52,869 nucleotides of DNA from Pseudodonghicola xiamenensis DSM 18339 (GTDB lineage: Bacteria; Pseudomonadota; Alphaproteobacteria; Rhodobacterales; Rhodobacteraceae). A program made the translations under genes and the position numbers. Location of the stretch: NCBI RefSeq assembly GCF_000429365.1, contig NZ_AUBS01000029.1:1-52869 (forward strand), read 5' to 3'. The notes beneath the pieces were generated by a model. That model was given only the letters and a program-made list of their open reading frames with translations, was not told the origin of the DNA and made no database searches. Positions 25,523 through 34,756 of this stretch are shown here, one piece after another. Each line of letters begins with the position of its first letter. The first letter of the stretch is position 1.

Positions 25523-26263
25523 ATGACGATCTCTCCCGAAGAACAACAAACCCGGGAAGAGCTGGCCGCCTGCTACCGGCTGGCGGCGCTGCACCGGCTG
25601 ACCGATCTGATCTATACCCATATCACCGCCCGGGTTCCGGGAGAGGAGGGGCATTTCCTGATCAACCCCTACGGCTGGCGCTGGGAAGAGATCACCGCCT
25701 CCTCCCTGGTCAAGATCGACGTCGACGGTAACACCGTCGACGGCAGCCCGCATCGGGTCAACCCGGCGGGCTTCACCATCCATTCCGCGGTGCACATGAA
25801 CCGCCACGATGCCGCCTGGATCATGCACACCCATACCCGCGCGGGCGTGGCGGTGTCCTGCCTGGAAGAGGGGCTCTTGCCGCTCAATCAGATCTCTCTG
25901 CAATTCCACAACCGGATCGGCTATCACGACTTCGAGGGTATCGCGCTGGATCTGGAGGAGCGGGACCGCATCGTCGCCGATCTGGGGAATCATCCGGTGC
26001 TGATGCTGCGCAATCACGGGCTGATCGCGACGGGGCGCAGCGCTGCCGAGATGTTCAGCAACATGTTCTATCTGGAACGCGCCTGCGACATCCAGATCGC
26101 CGCCACCTCCAGCGGCCAGCCGATCCGGCTGATCGACGACGAGATCGCCGCGCGGGTCCATCGGCAATATGTACAGATGAACGAAGAAGATGGCGATCTG
26201 GCGCTGGAATGGGCCGCGCATCTGCGGTCGATCGACGGGGTGGGCAGCGATTATCGAGGCTGA
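25523..26263 (+). CDS. class II aldolase/adducin-family protein
   Basis: The 246-residue protein has LTDLIYTHITARVPGEEGHF, metal ligands in WIMHTHTRAGVAVSC (about residues 96-110), and MLRNHGLIATGRSAAEMFSN (about 160-179), all class II aldolase/adducin hallmarks. It is the last gene of the carnitine operon, with AGGAGG upstream of its ATG. It differs clearly from the other class II aldolase at 13268. Its reaction is unknown; adducin-like members of this size occur in many catabolic operons. Confidence 0.88.
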   Translation: MTISPEEQQTREELAACYRLAALHRLTDLIYTHITARVPGEEGHFLINPYGWRWEEITASSLVKIDVDGNTVDGSPHRVNPAGFTIHSAVHMNRHDAAWIMHTHTRAGVAVSCLEEGLLPLNQISLQFHNRIGYHDFEGIALDLEERDRIVADLGNHPVLMLRNHGLIATGRSAAEMFSNMFYLERACDIQIAATSSGQPIRLIDDEIAARVHRQYVQMNEEDGDLALEWAAHLRSIDGVGSDYRG

Positions 26264-26270
26264 CCGCCCA

Positions 26271-26299
26271 GGTCCGGCGGCGCATCGCATCGCCGGACC
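26271..26299 (+). terminator. strong hairpin closing the carnitine operon
   Basis: GGTCCGGCG (26271-26279) and CGCCGGACC (26291-26299) form a perfect 9-base-pair GC-rich stem with an 11-base loop, seven bases after the last stop codon. No T-tract follows, as is common in GC-rich alphaproteobacteria. Confidence 0.6.
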
Positions 26300-26695
26300 G
26301 TCCCTGCCGCCCGCCCCCCGAGCACGTTCGGCGGCCGCAAGCCTTACGACCACTTCTTCGCCAAACCGCTCGCGGCCAGCCGGAACCGCCGCCGCGACGG
26401 CGCACAGCCCCCCCTTGAACCCGGCCTCGGGTCGGAGTATCGCTCGATAGGCTACCGGCTTGCTGCCGGTGGCGAAATCCACATCCGCAGACCGCGCGCC
26501 TCAGGCAAGGGATCACCGATCCCAGGCAGAATGCCCTACGCCTCCAGGCGCCGGCCCCAGACACAGGACCGATATCGGCATCAGCCCCTCTTCCGTCACG
26601 GAGGATGGAGAATGCGTCATCCCGCCTGACCCACGCGCCAGCACTGCCCCCGACGCTCGCCCAGCGACCACGCGAACAAAAGACGTCCCACCCGA
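26300..26695. other. non-coding gap
   Basis: About 400 bases without any open frame that resembles a real protein on either strand. Apart from the hairpin at its left edge I see no distinct element. It presumably holds the promoter of the small membrane-protein gene that follows. Confidence 0.5.
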
Positions 26696-27055
26696 ATGCA
26701 GAAATTGCTCCGACCGCTCCCTCTCGCGCTTCTCTCTCTCGGGATCTTGCTGCACGGTCGCCGGGATTTCCTCCTGACCGATGGCGCCCCCCTGATCACG
26801 ACACTGGTTTTTCTGCTCTCCGCCCTGCCCTATCTGATCGCCCTGATCGCGCTCAGGCGTCACCCCGAAAGCTGGCAGCCGGCCCTGGTGGCGGCTTCTG
26901 TCCTGCTGATGATGGATCTGGCGGTGGCCCACAGCGTCCTGATTGCTCCGGATCTTTCTGCCGGGCTTTTGTCTCTCGTGGTCGAGCCGCTGGTCAATCT
27001 GCTGCTGGCGCTGCCCTTTGGCTGGCACCTGGGCCGCCTTATGTCGCGGGGGTGA
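26696..27055 (+). CDS. small hypothetical membrane protein
   Basis: The 119-residue protein has three or four hydrophobic segments (about 7-20, 33-53, 63-80 and 88-110), starting MQKLLRPLPLALLSLGILLH. No family is recognised. It is convergent with eda and the two genes overlap by 17 bases at their ends. The membrane-protein composition, unlike the antisense frames here, supports it being real. Confidence 0.6.
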   Translation: MQKLLRPLPLALLSLGILLHGRRDFLLTDGAPLITTLVFLLSALPYLIALIALRRHPESWQPALVAASVLLMMDLAVAHSVLIAPDLSAGLLSLVVEPLVNLLLALPFGWHLGRLMSRG

Positions 27056-27692
27056 GCCCGCGGGCCTCGCGCGCCAGCCGCTCGATCGCCGACCAGTCGC
27101 CGGCAGTGACCAGAGATTTCGGTGCCACCCAGCTGCCGCCCACACAGGGCACCGTAGGCAGACGCAGATAGTCCGGCGCCGTCGTCACGCTGACCCCACC
27201 GGTCGGACAAAAGGAAATCCCCGGCAACGGCGCCGCCAATGCGGCCAGTGCCGGCGCCCCACCGGCAGGCCCGGCAGGAAAGAACTTCAGCATATCATAC
27301 CCGCGCGCGGCCAGCCGCATTGCCTCGCTCGCAGTGGCGGCGCCAGGCAACAATGGCAGCCCGGCAGCCTCGCAAGCGGCCAGAAGGTCATCGGTCGCCC
27401 CGGGCGAGACCGCGAACTGGGCCCCCGCCGCCAGGGCCAGATCGACATCGGCCGGCGTTATCACCGTCCCGGCGCCCACCACCGCGCCCTCCAGCCCGGC
27501 CATGGCGCGGATCGCCTCAGCCGCCGCCGGGGTGCGCAGGGTCACCTCCAGCACCGGCAGGCCACCGGCGACCAGCGCCTGACCCAGCGATCGCGCCTGC
27601 GCAGCCTGCTCGATCACCAGAACCGGGATCACCGGGGCCAGCACCGCCAGCTCCCGCATGCGCCGGCTGGCCGAGTGCGGATCAATCCTCAT
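27039..27692 (-). CDS. eda: 2-dehydro-3-deoxy-phosphogluconate (KDPG/KHG) aldolase
   Basis: The 217-residue protein starts MRIDPHSASRRMRELAVLAP. It shows IPVLVIEQAAQARSLGQALV, GLPVLEVTLRTPAAAEAIRA with the catalytic Glu, and the Schiff-base Lys in the DMLKFFPAGPAGG stretch. It splits KDPG into pyruvate and glyceraldehyde-3-phosphate in the Entner-Doudoroff pathway. The start at 27692 has GGAGGCGGGG just ahead and overlaps the edd stop by 11 bases. Confidence 0.95.
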   Translation of the reverse strand: MRIDPHSASRRMRELAVLAPVIPVLVIEQAAQARSLGQALVAGGLPVLEVTLRTPAAAEAIRAMAGLEGAVVGAGTVITPADVDLALAAGAQFAVSPGATDDLLAACEAAGLPLLPGAATASEAMRLAARGYDMLKFFPAGPAGGAPALAALAAPLPGISFCPTGGVSVTTAPDYLRLPTVPCVGGSWVAPKSLVTAGDWSAIERLAREARGLTPAT

Positions 27693-29517
27693 CCCCGCCT
27701 CCGAAAAACACGCTGGCGCCGGCTGTCGCCGCACCGACATGGGCGCGAAACGCACCAAACAGCTCGCGCCCGACGCCGGCCTGATGCGCCGAGAGATCGG
27801 CCATGGCCGGAGCACGGTCCAACACCCCCGGCGTCAGGATATCCAACCTCCCCGTCACCGCATCGAGCCGGACCAGATCGCCATCGCGCAACCGCGCGAT
27901 AGGGCCACCGTCCAACGCCTCGGGGCAGACGTGGATCGCCGCCGGAACCTTGCCCGAAGCGCCCGACATCCGCCCATCGGTCACCAGCGCCACCTTGAGC
28001 CCCTGCCCCTGCAGGATCGACAACAGTGGCGTCAGGCTGTGCAGCTCGGGCATGCCGTTCGCACGCGGTCCCTGGAACCGGACCACAACGATGGTATCGC
28101 TGGTGAATTCGCCCGCCTTGAATGCCGCCTTCACCGCCTTTTGCCCACTGAACACCCTGATCGGCGCTTCGACCACATGGTGTTCGGGCGCCACCGCCGA
28201 TACCTTGATCACCGCTTCGCCCAGCGACCCGCTGAGCTTTTTCAGCCCGCCCGAGGTCTGGAACGGATCGATCACCGGGCGCAGGATCTGCCGGTTCACG
28301 CTGTCGCCCGGACCATCGTGCCAGACCAGTTCATCGCCGATCAGCTTCGGCTCGCGGGTGTAGCGGTCCAGTCCGGGGCCAACGACCGTTTCGGTATCCG
28401 GGTGCAACAGCCCCGCACCCAGCAATTCGCCGATCACATAGGCCAGGCCACCCGCCGCATGGAAGTGGTTCACATCGGCAAGCCCATTGGGATAGACCCG
28501 CGCGATCAGCGGCGTGACCGCGGAAAGATCGGAAAAATCCTGCCACTCGATCTGAATGCCACCTGCCCGCGCCATGGCGACGAGGTGAATCAGGTGGTTG
28601 GTAGAGCCCCCCGTCGCCATCAACCCGACGATGCCGTTGACGAAGGCGCGTTCGTCGAGGATGCGGTAAGTGGGCGTGTAGGCCTGCCCCAGAGCGGTGA
28701 TCTCCAGCGCCCGCCGAGTGGCCGCTTGGGTCAACGCGCTGCGCAAATCGGTTCCCGGATTGACGAAACTGGCACCGGGCAGATGCAGCCCCATCAGTTC
28801 CATCAGCATCTGGTTGGAATTCGCCGTCCCGTAGAAGGTGCAGGTGCCCGGTCCGTGATAGGCCGCCATCTCGGCCGCCATCAGGGCCGTGCGGTCGATC
28901 TCTCCCTTGGCGAAGCGCTGACGAACCTTGGCCTTTTCGTCATTCGGCAGGCCACTGATCATCGGCCCCGCCGGCACGAAGACCGCCGGCAGATGACCAA
29001 AGGCCTGGGCGGCGATCACCAGCCCCGGCACGATTTTGTCGCAGACCCCCAGGAAAAGCGCCGCATCGAACACATTGTGGCTGAGCGCCACCGCCGCCGC
29101 CATCGCGATCACATCGCGCGAGAACAGGCTGAGCTCCATCCCCGCCGCCCCTTGGGTGACCCCGTCGCACATCGCCGGAACCCCGCCCGCTACCTGGGCG
29201 GAGCCACCAGCCGCGCGCGCAGCATCGCGGATCAGCGCCGGATAGGTTTCAAACGGACGGTGCGCCGAGAGCATGTCATTATAGGCTGTGACAATGCCCA
29301 GATTACCGCCCGAGGCTCCGGCCAACGCGGCCTGATCCGGCCCCGCCCCGGCATAGGCATGGGCCTGACCGGAACAGCTCAGATGGGTCCGGGCCGGCCC
29401 CTCTTCTTCCGCCGCGCGCATCCGGTTCAGATACGCCGCCCGCGTCGCCGCGCTGCGGGCCGTGATCCGCGCGGTCACATCTGTCACCGCGGGTCTGAGA
29501 GTGGGGATCAAAGTCAT
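27682..29517 (-). CDS. edd: phosphogluconate dehydratase
   Basis: The 611-residue protein belongs to the IlvD/Edd dehydratase family, with Fe-S ligand Cys residues in LFLGVCDKIVPGLVIAAQA and GTCTFYGTANSNQMLMELMG, and GLMATGGSTNHLIHLVAMAR. VTDGRMSGASGKVPAAIHV near the C-terminus is characteristic. It converts 6-phosphogluconate to KDPG for the eda product. The start is placed at ATG 29517 with AGGAC upstream; an extra nine residues from an earlier alternative codon have no family match. Confidence 0.95.
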   Translation of the reverse strand: MTLIPTLRPAVTDVTARITARSAATRAAYLNRMRAAEEEGPARTHLSCSGQAHAYAGAGPDQAALAGASGGNLGIVTAYNDMLSAHRPFETYPALIRDAARAAGGSAQVAGGVPAMCDGVTQGAAGMELSLFSRDVIAMAAAVALSHNVFDAALFLGVCDKIVPGLVIAAQAFGHLPAVFVPAGPMISGLPNDEKAKVRQRFAKGEIDRTALMAAEMAAYHGPGTCTFYGTANSNQMLMELMGLHLPGASFVNPGTDLRSALTQAATRRALEITALGQAYTPTYRILDERAFVNGIVGLMATGGSTNHLIHLVAMARAGGIQIEWQDFSDLSAVTPLIARVYPNGLADVNHFHAAGGLAYVIGELLGAGLLHPDTETVVGPGLDRYTREPKLIGDELVWHDGPGDSVNRQILRPVIDPFQTSGGLKKLSGSLGEAVIKVSAVAPEHHVVEAPIRVFSGQKAVKAAFKAGEFTSDTIVVVRFQGPRANGMPELHSLTPLLSILQGQGLKVALVTDGRMSGASGKVPAAIHVCPEALDGGPIARLRDGDLVRLDAVTGRLDILTPGVLDRAPAMADLSAHQAGVGRELFGAFRAHVGAATAGASVFFGGGDED

Positions 29518-30028
29518 CGGTGTCCTGCCCTGGCTGGGCGACAAACGCCCGGCTGGCGGGTATCATTCCAGCCCACCGGCGCTGTTGCAAGCCTTCTATG
29601 GGGGGGAAGTTCGGTTCGCTGTTCCCATCGTGGGCGCCGCTGGCGAAAACCTGCCGCAGCAACGATATTGCAGCAGGGCATGCCTTGGCCCGCCCTTGTC
29701 CCCTACCCTCAGCATCATCCTGTAACCCCTTGATCAGAAACTCGTTTCAAGCTGCATATCCGCGCCAGAAACACACGGCCCCACCGACGGGTGCCCACAG
29801 AGCGCGTCCGGGGGGAAATAATCCACAATTCTATCCACAAAGCGCCCCACGCAGACAAACCCAAAGCCACGCGATATTGATTAAAGACAAGAACTGCGCA
29901 TCCCGACGGGGGTAAATCGAGAAAAATGACGAAAAATATCAGTTCACATTAAGGCGTTATTCGCCTGAAAACATCCGTAACGCTGTGGATAACGATCAAC
30001 CCCAAGCAGCGAGCGCAGCAAAGACCGT
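29518..30028. other. non-coding region with DnaA-box-like 9-mers and an AT-rich stretch
   Basis: This 511-base gap has no supported gene. It contains TAATCCACA (29819-29827), CTATCCACA (29831-29839) and a perfect DnaA consensus on the minus strand, TGTGGATAA (29984-29992). An AT-rich segment lies at about 29870-29960. Its left part must hold the edd promoter. The hairpin AGGCG-TTATT-CGCCT (29952-29966) is about 60 bases after the ptsP stop and may end ptsP transcription. Confidence 0.5.
29951..29966 (-). terminator. candidate terminator of ptsP
   Basis: AGGCG (29952-29956) and CGCCT (29962-29966) flank a five-base loop, and on the minus strand the region beyond is T-rich, with a TATTTTT run about 20 bases further on. 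It lies about 60 bases after the ptsP stop. The stem is short, so confidence is modest. Confidence 0.35.
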
Positions 30029-32272
30029 TCAAGGCAGGCTGCGCAGATACTCCAGCACGGCGGGCCGCACGCTTTGGTCTCCGCGATGGCGGGCGTCGAT
30101 GATCCGCTTGCGGAGCTCGCCCAGATCGACGCGGTGCAGCAGGCTCTTGACCGGGCCGATCGAGGCCGGACGCATCGACAGCGTCCGGATCCCTATCGCA
30201 GCCAGGCACAGCGCCTCTACCGGGCGACCGGCGTCCTCTCCACAGAAGCTCAATGGCGTGCCTGACCGATCGCACCGTTCGACGATCCGCTCGATCAGGC
30301 TGAGGAAACTGACATTCAGCGTATCATACCGCCGCCGCACCCGTTCGTTTTCACGGTCGGCAGCAAAGAAGAACTGCTTCAGGTCATTGCCGCCGATCGA
30401 CAGGAAGCCGACCTCGTCAAAGAACTTCTGCGGCGCAAAGGCGAGTGAGGGCGTCTCGAGCATCGCGCCCACCTCGATCCGTTCAGGCAGGACGTGCCCC
30501 AGCTTGCGCTCGCGTTCGACCATCTTGTCGACCTCGGCGCGCGCCTCACGATATTCCTCGAACTGGGCGACAAAGGGGAACATGAGTGACAAAGGCCGGC
30601 CCGCCGCCGCCCGGAGCAGCGCCTGCAATTGCATCCGCATCACCCCGGGCTTGTCGAGCCCGACGCGGATCGCCCGCCAGCCCAGAGCCGGATTGGGTTC
30701 ATCCGTGGGCTTCATATAGGGCAACACCTTGTCCGATCCGATATCCAGGGTCCGGAACACCACGCGCTTGCCGTCGGCGGCATCCAGCACCCGTTCGTAG
30801 AGCGCCACCAGCTCCGACCGTTTCGGCATCTTGTTGTGGATCAGAAACTGCAGCTCGGTCCGGAACAAGCCGACCCCTTCGGCGCCCGAACTGTCAAGCG
30901 AGGGCAGATCCGCCATCAGACCGGCATTCATCACCAGGGCAATCGTCTGACCGTCCTGCGTTACAGCCGGCTTGTCGCGGATCGAGGCATAGCGCTCTTG
31001 CGCCTCTGCCCGCATCGCGATCTTGTCGCGGAACGCGGCGACGATCGTGTCATCGGGGCGCAGATGCACCAGCCCCTGATCGCCATCGACCATGATGTGA
31101 TCGCCATTCAACGCCTCTGCGGTGATCCGTTTCGCGCGCACGACCAGCGGGATCGCCAGGGCGCGGGCGACGATGGCGGCATGTGACCCGACCGAACCCT
31201 CTTCGAGCACGATACCACGCAGGTTACGGCCATATTCCAGCAGATCCCCCGGGCCGATATTGCGCGCGACCAGGATCGGATCGGCCGGCAGGTCGGCACC
31301 AGTGTTCTGGCCCTGACCGGTCAGAATTCGCAACAGCCGGTTCGACAAATCATCCAGATCCGAAAGCCGTTCGCGCAGATAGGCATCCTGCGCCTGCGCC
31401 ATCCGCTTGCGCGCCAGGCTTTGTTCCTTTTCCACTGCGGCCTCGGCCGACAGGCCCCGGGAGATGTCCTCTTCCATCCGCCGCATCCAACCGCGGGAAT
31501 TGGCGAACATCCGGTAAGTTTCCAGCACCTGAAGCTGTTCGGTGTCCTCGGTCGACGACAATTGCAGCATTTTGTCGACACCGACGCGCAATTCCTCCAC
31601 CGCAGTATGCAACCGCTCGGTTTCACGCTGGGGATCGTCGGCGATCGGATTGGTGACGACGACGCGGGGCTCGTGCAGCCAGGCGTGGCCTTCTGCGGCT
31701 CCCTCCTGCGCGCTGACCCCACGGATCAGTTCGGTGCGCTGATGCGGCGGCGACAGCGCAGCGCCCTCTCCGACAAAGGCGCCAAGCTCCGCCATCTCGG
31801 CCAGCACCATGGCGACGACTTCAAGGGCATAGACCTCATCCGCCGAGAATTGCCGTGCCTCGCGTGACTGCACCACCAGCACACCCAGCGATTCGCCCAG
31901 ACGCTGCACCGGAATCCCGAGGAAGGAAGAATAGCGTTCCTCCCCCGTCTCCGGCATGTAACGAAAGCCCCGTTCGCTTGGTGCATCGGCGGTGTTGACC
32001 ACGACACCTGTCTTGGCCACCCGACCGACCAGCCCTTCACCCAACCGCATCCGGGTGTGATGCACCGCCTCGGCCTTGAGACCTTCTGTCGCGCACAACT
32101 CCAGCGTATCCGCGTCGCGGAACAGATAGATCGAACAAACCTCGGACCCCATGCTGTCAGCGATCAGATGGGTAATCTTGTCCAGCCGGGTCTGGCCCGC
32201 ATCGCTGCTGGCCATAACCTCTCGCAGCCGTTTCAGCAGCTTGCGACTCTCGCTTTCCGTGCCGTCTGGCAT
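30029..32272 (-). CDS. ptsP: PTS-Ntr enzyme I (phosphoenolpyruvate-protein phosphotransferase PtsP)
   Basis: The 747-residue protein has an N-terminal GAF domain (about residues 15-160, GSEVCSIYLFRDADTLELCA), the enzyme I phosphohistidine domain with GSVGSHAAIVARALAIPLVV (His about 379), and the PEP-binding barrel with GVGLFRTELQFLI, FRTLDIGSDK, SIGGNDLKQFFFAADREN and the active Cys in LSFCGEDAGRP. It phosphorylates NPr in the nitrogen PTS that links carbon and nitrogen status. It follows lysC by 47 bases on the same strand, the usual arrangement in alphaproteobacteria. Confidence 0.96.
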   Translation of the reverse strand: MPDGTESESRKLLKRLREVMASSDAGQTRLDKITHLIADSMGSEVCSIYLFRDADTLELCATEGLKAEAVHHTRMRLGEGLVGRVAKTGVVVNTADAPSERGFRYMPETGEERYSSFLGIPVQRLGESLGVLVVQSREARQFSADEVYALEVVAMVLAEMAELGAFVGEGAALSPPHQRTELIRGVSAQEGAAEGHAWLHEPRVVVTNPIADDPQRETERLHTAVEELRVGVDKMLQLSSTEDTEQLQVLETYRMFANSRGWMRRMEEDISRGLSAEAAVEKEQSLARKRMAQAQDAYLRERLSDLDDLSNRLLRILTGQGQNTGADLPADPILVARNIGPGDLLEYGRNLRGIVLEEGSVGSHAAIVARALAIPLVVRAKRITAEALNGDHIMVDGDQGLVHLRPDDTIVAAFRDKIAMRAEAQERYASIRDKPAVTQDGQTIALVMNAGLMADLPSLDSSGAEGVGLFRTELQFLIHNKMPKRSELVALYERVLDAADGKRVVFRTLDIGSDKVLPYMKPTDEPNPALGWRAIRVGLDKPGVMRMQLQALLRAAAGRPLSLMFPFVAQFEEYREARAEVDKMVERERKLGHVLPERIEVGAMLETPSLAFAPQKFFDEVGFLSIGGNDLKQFFFAADRENERVRRRYDTLNVSFLSLIERIVERCDRSGTPLSFCGEDAGRPVEALCLAAIGIRTLSMRPASIGPVKSLLHRVDLGELRKRIIDARHRGDQSVRPAVLEYLRSLP

Positions 32273-32319
32273 AGGCCTCGTTCACATTGCGGCGTCAGAC
32301 ACGCCCGAGCGGGAACCGC

Positions 32320-33558
32320 TCAGGCCGCCTTATCCAGTTCGAACGCATCATGCAGCGCCTGAACCGCAAGTTCCATGTATTTCCGATCAATCAGGACGGA
32401 AATCTTGATCTCCGAGGTCGTAATGACCTTGATGTTGATCCCCTCGTCCGAGAGCACCTTGAACATCTTGGCCGCAACCCCGGTATGAGACCGCATGCCG
32501 ATCCCCACCACCGAGATCTTGCAGACGTTGGTATCCTCGACGATGTCGTGGAAATTGATCTCACCGCTGTCCTTGGCCTTCTTCAGCGCCTCTTCGGCAC
32601 GGGCCACCTGATTGGTCGGGCAGGAGAAGGTCATATCGGTGCGACCGTCCTCGCTGATGTTCTGCACGATCATGTCGACATTCACGCCAGCCTCGGACAG
32701 GGGCATGAAGATCGCGGCGGCGATGCCGGGACGATCGGCGACCGAGATCAGGGTCATCTTGGCCTCGTCACGGGAATGGGCCACACCGGAGACAACATTC
32801 AGTTCCATGATTTCCTCCTCGTCGCAGACGAGCGTGCCCGCCTCGTCGGATTGTTCCTCGAAGCTCGAAAGCACCCGCAGTTTCACATTATAACGCATCG
32901 CCAGCTCGACCGAGCGGGTCTGCAAGACCTTGGCGCCCAGAGAGGCCAGTTCCAGCATCTCTTCAAAGGCGATCTTGTCCAGCTTGCGCGCCTTTTCACA
33001 GATGCGCGGGTCGGTGGTATAGACCCCGTCCACATCCGTATAGATATCGCAGCGTTCGGCATCGAAGGCGGCGGCGAATGCCACGGCGGTGGTATCCGAT
33101 CCGCCCCGGCCCAGCGTTGTGATCCGACCCTCGGGGCTGACGCCCTGAAAGCCCGCCACGACGGCGACCTTCATGCCCTCGTCAAACTTGCGCAGGATGT
33201 TTTCCGTCGGAATATCGACGATCCGCGCAGCGCTGTGCGCCGAGGTGGTCAGCAACGGCACCTGCCAGCCCTGCCAGCTCCGGGCCGGGATATCCATCTC
33301 TTGCAGCGTCAGCGCCATCAGCCCGGCGGTGACATTCTCCCCCGAGCTGACCACGGCATCATATTCGCGTGCGTCGAACAGCGGCGATGTCTCTTCGACA
33401 TAGTTCACCAGCTCATTGGTCTTGCCGGCCATGGCCGAAACGATAACGATGACGTCATAGCCCTTGGCCACCTCGACACCGACACGTTTCGCAACGCGTC
33501 GGATCCGGTCGGGGTTGGCAACCGAGGTACCGCCGAATTTCATGACTAGGATGGGCAT
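32320..33558 (-). CDS. lysC: aspartate kinase
   Basis: The 412-residue protein opens with MPILVMKFGGTSVANPDRIR, the aspartokinase KFGGTSV signature, and contains GRGGSDTTAVAFAAAFDAER (about residues 151-170) followed by CDIYTDVDGVYTTDPRI. Two ACT domains occupy about residues 265-412 and allow feedback inhibition by lysine and/or threonine. It catalyses the first step of lysine, threonine and methionine synthesis. The length fits the single-chain alpha form. Confidence 0.96.
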   Translation of the reverse strand: MPILVMKFGGTSVANPDRIRRVAKRVGVEVAKGYDVIVIVSAMAGKTNELVNYVEETSPLFDAREYDAVVSSGENVTAGLMALTLQEMDIPARSWQGWQVPLLTTSAHSAARIVDIPTENILRKFDEGMKVAVVAGFQGVSPEGRITTLGRGGSDTTAVAFAAAFDAERCDIYTDVDGVYTTDPRICEKARKLDKIAFEEMLELASLGAKVLQTRSVELAMRYNVKLRVLSSFEEQSDEAGTLVCDEEEIMELNVVSGVAHSRDEAKMTLISVADRPGIAAAIFMPLSEAGVNVDMIVQNISEDGRTDMTFSCPTNQVARAEEALKKAKDSGEINFHDIVEDTNVCKISVVGIGMRSHTGVAAKMFKVLSDEGINIKVITTSEIKISVLIDRKYMELAVQALHDAFELDKAA

Positions 33559-33665
33559 ATGCGCTTTCCCTTAGGGCCCAAGTTCCGGCGCGGTTTATGC
33601 GCTGTCGCGGCAAAGAGCAAGATGGCTTGGGGATAACCGCCGGTTTTACCAGGGCTTGACGGATA

Positions 33666-34115
33666 TCACCGCCGATAGTCGGCGGGGCGCAGAACATCAG
33701 ACCGCACGTGGGTTTCGGCGCCCTCGACCACATCGGTATTTTGCGCCGCGACCACCTGCCAGCCCTGTGGCACGTCCCGGGCCACAAAGGTCAGGATGGT
33801 ACGCCGGGGGCCGGCGACACCACCATCGGGCAGCCGCTGACCGGTCAGGGTGAAACGGCAACTCACCACCGCCACCTCGCCCAGATCACGAGTCCTGATC
33901 ACCCCCGGCGTCAGGAGGCTCTCGGCAAAGAAAGTGCTCAACCCATAGGCATGCGACCGTTCGATTGCGGCACGGTCATGCCACCAGAGCCCGACGACAT
34001 TCACGAAATCCGCATCTTCGGCAAAGAGTGCCGCCAGCGCCTTGGCATCCCGCGCCGCCCAGGCCGCAGCAAAAGCCGCGGGAATATCCTCGGGCCGCTG
34101 CGGCAGATCGGTCAA
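33666..34115 (-). CDS. SgcJ/EcaC-type NTF2-like protein (DUF4440)
   Basis: The 149-residue protein fits the NTF2-like fold: IPAAFAAAWAARDAKALAAL, then FAEDADFVNVVGLWWHDRAA and the C-terminal PQGWQVVAAQNTDV. Members bind small molecules or act as minor catalytic or structural proteins; no reaction can be stated. Its ATG overlaps the SDR stop by four bases, so it is co-translated with the SDR and DUF1178 genes. Confidence 0.8.
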   Translation of the reverse strand: MTDLPQRPEDIPAAFAAAWAARDAKALAALFAEDADFVNVVGLWWHDRAAIERSHAYGLSTFFAESLLTPGVIRTRDLGEVAVVSCRFTLTGQRLPDGGVAGPRRTILTFVARDVPQGWQVVAAQNTDVVEGAETHVRSDVLRPADYRR

Positions 34116-34756
34116 TAGGCGTGCTCCCGCCCGTCCCAGGTGCGGAAACAGCCGGTATCGGCCAGATCAAGCGCAGCAAAACGGGTGACCAACCCATCGG
34201 CCGCCTCGTCCACGGTGATCTCGGCCGCCGCACCGCCCATGTCGGTCTGCACCCAGCCGGGATGATAGATGCCAACGGCGATGCCTTCAGCCCTCAGATC
34301 GGTCGACAGGTTGCGGCCAAGGTTCAGCACCGCCGCCTTCGAGGCCCGATAGATGTAACTGCCCCCCGGCGCCCGCTGATCCGACGCCATCTGCGACGAG
34401 ATCACCGCGATCTTGCCGGTTGCCGCCCGCAGATTGGGCAACAATGCCTGAACCGCCAGAAAGGTGCCGGTGACATTCACCGCAAAGGCCTCGGCCCACA
34501 TCTCGGGCGGATAACCGTCGTCCAACCGCTGGCCCTTGTCAGGATAGATGCCGGCATTGCAGATCAGCAGATCGACCGGGTCGCCCGCCAGCGCCGCCGC
34601 CATGGCACGGTGCCCGGCCGGATCGGCGACATCCAGCACCAGATCGGCACTGCCGTCGCGCGCGGTGCCGGTAACGCGATGACCGGCGGCGCGATACCGA
34701 TCCGCCAAGGCCTTGCCAATGCCGCGTCCGGCTCCGGTGATCACAACATGCATCAA
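34112..34756 (-). CDS. short-chain dehydrogenase/reductase
   Basis: The 214-residue protein has the NAD(P)-binding motif TGAGRGIG (residues 7-14), the NAG motif (67-69), catalytic Ser near 120-121 and the Tyr136-x3-Lys140 pair in SYIYRASKAA. It is short for an SDR and resembles the CsgA/sniffer-like subgroup. The substrate is unknown. It overlaps DUF1178 upstream and the NTF2-like gene downstream by four bases each. Confidence 0.9.
   Translation of the reverse strand: MMHVVITGAGRGIGKALADRYRAAGHRVTGTARDGSADLVLDVADPAGHRAMAAALAGDPVDLLICNAGIYPDKGQRLDDGYPPEMWAEAFAVNVTGTFLAVQALLPNLRAATGKIAVISSQMASDQRAPGGSYIYRASKAAVLNLGRNLSTDLRAEGIAVGIYHPGWVQTDMGGAAAEITVDEAADGLVTRFAALDLADTGCFRTWDGREHAY

Noticed and set aside
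27658..29733. A 691-codon plus-strand open frame across eda and edd
   Set aside because: Antisense of edd/eda, with extreme Arg/His content and no family similarity.
29519..30028. Chromosomal replication origin
   Set aside because: Only three DnaA-like boxes, and neighbours are not the usual oriC genes; kept as an observation, not called as an origin.
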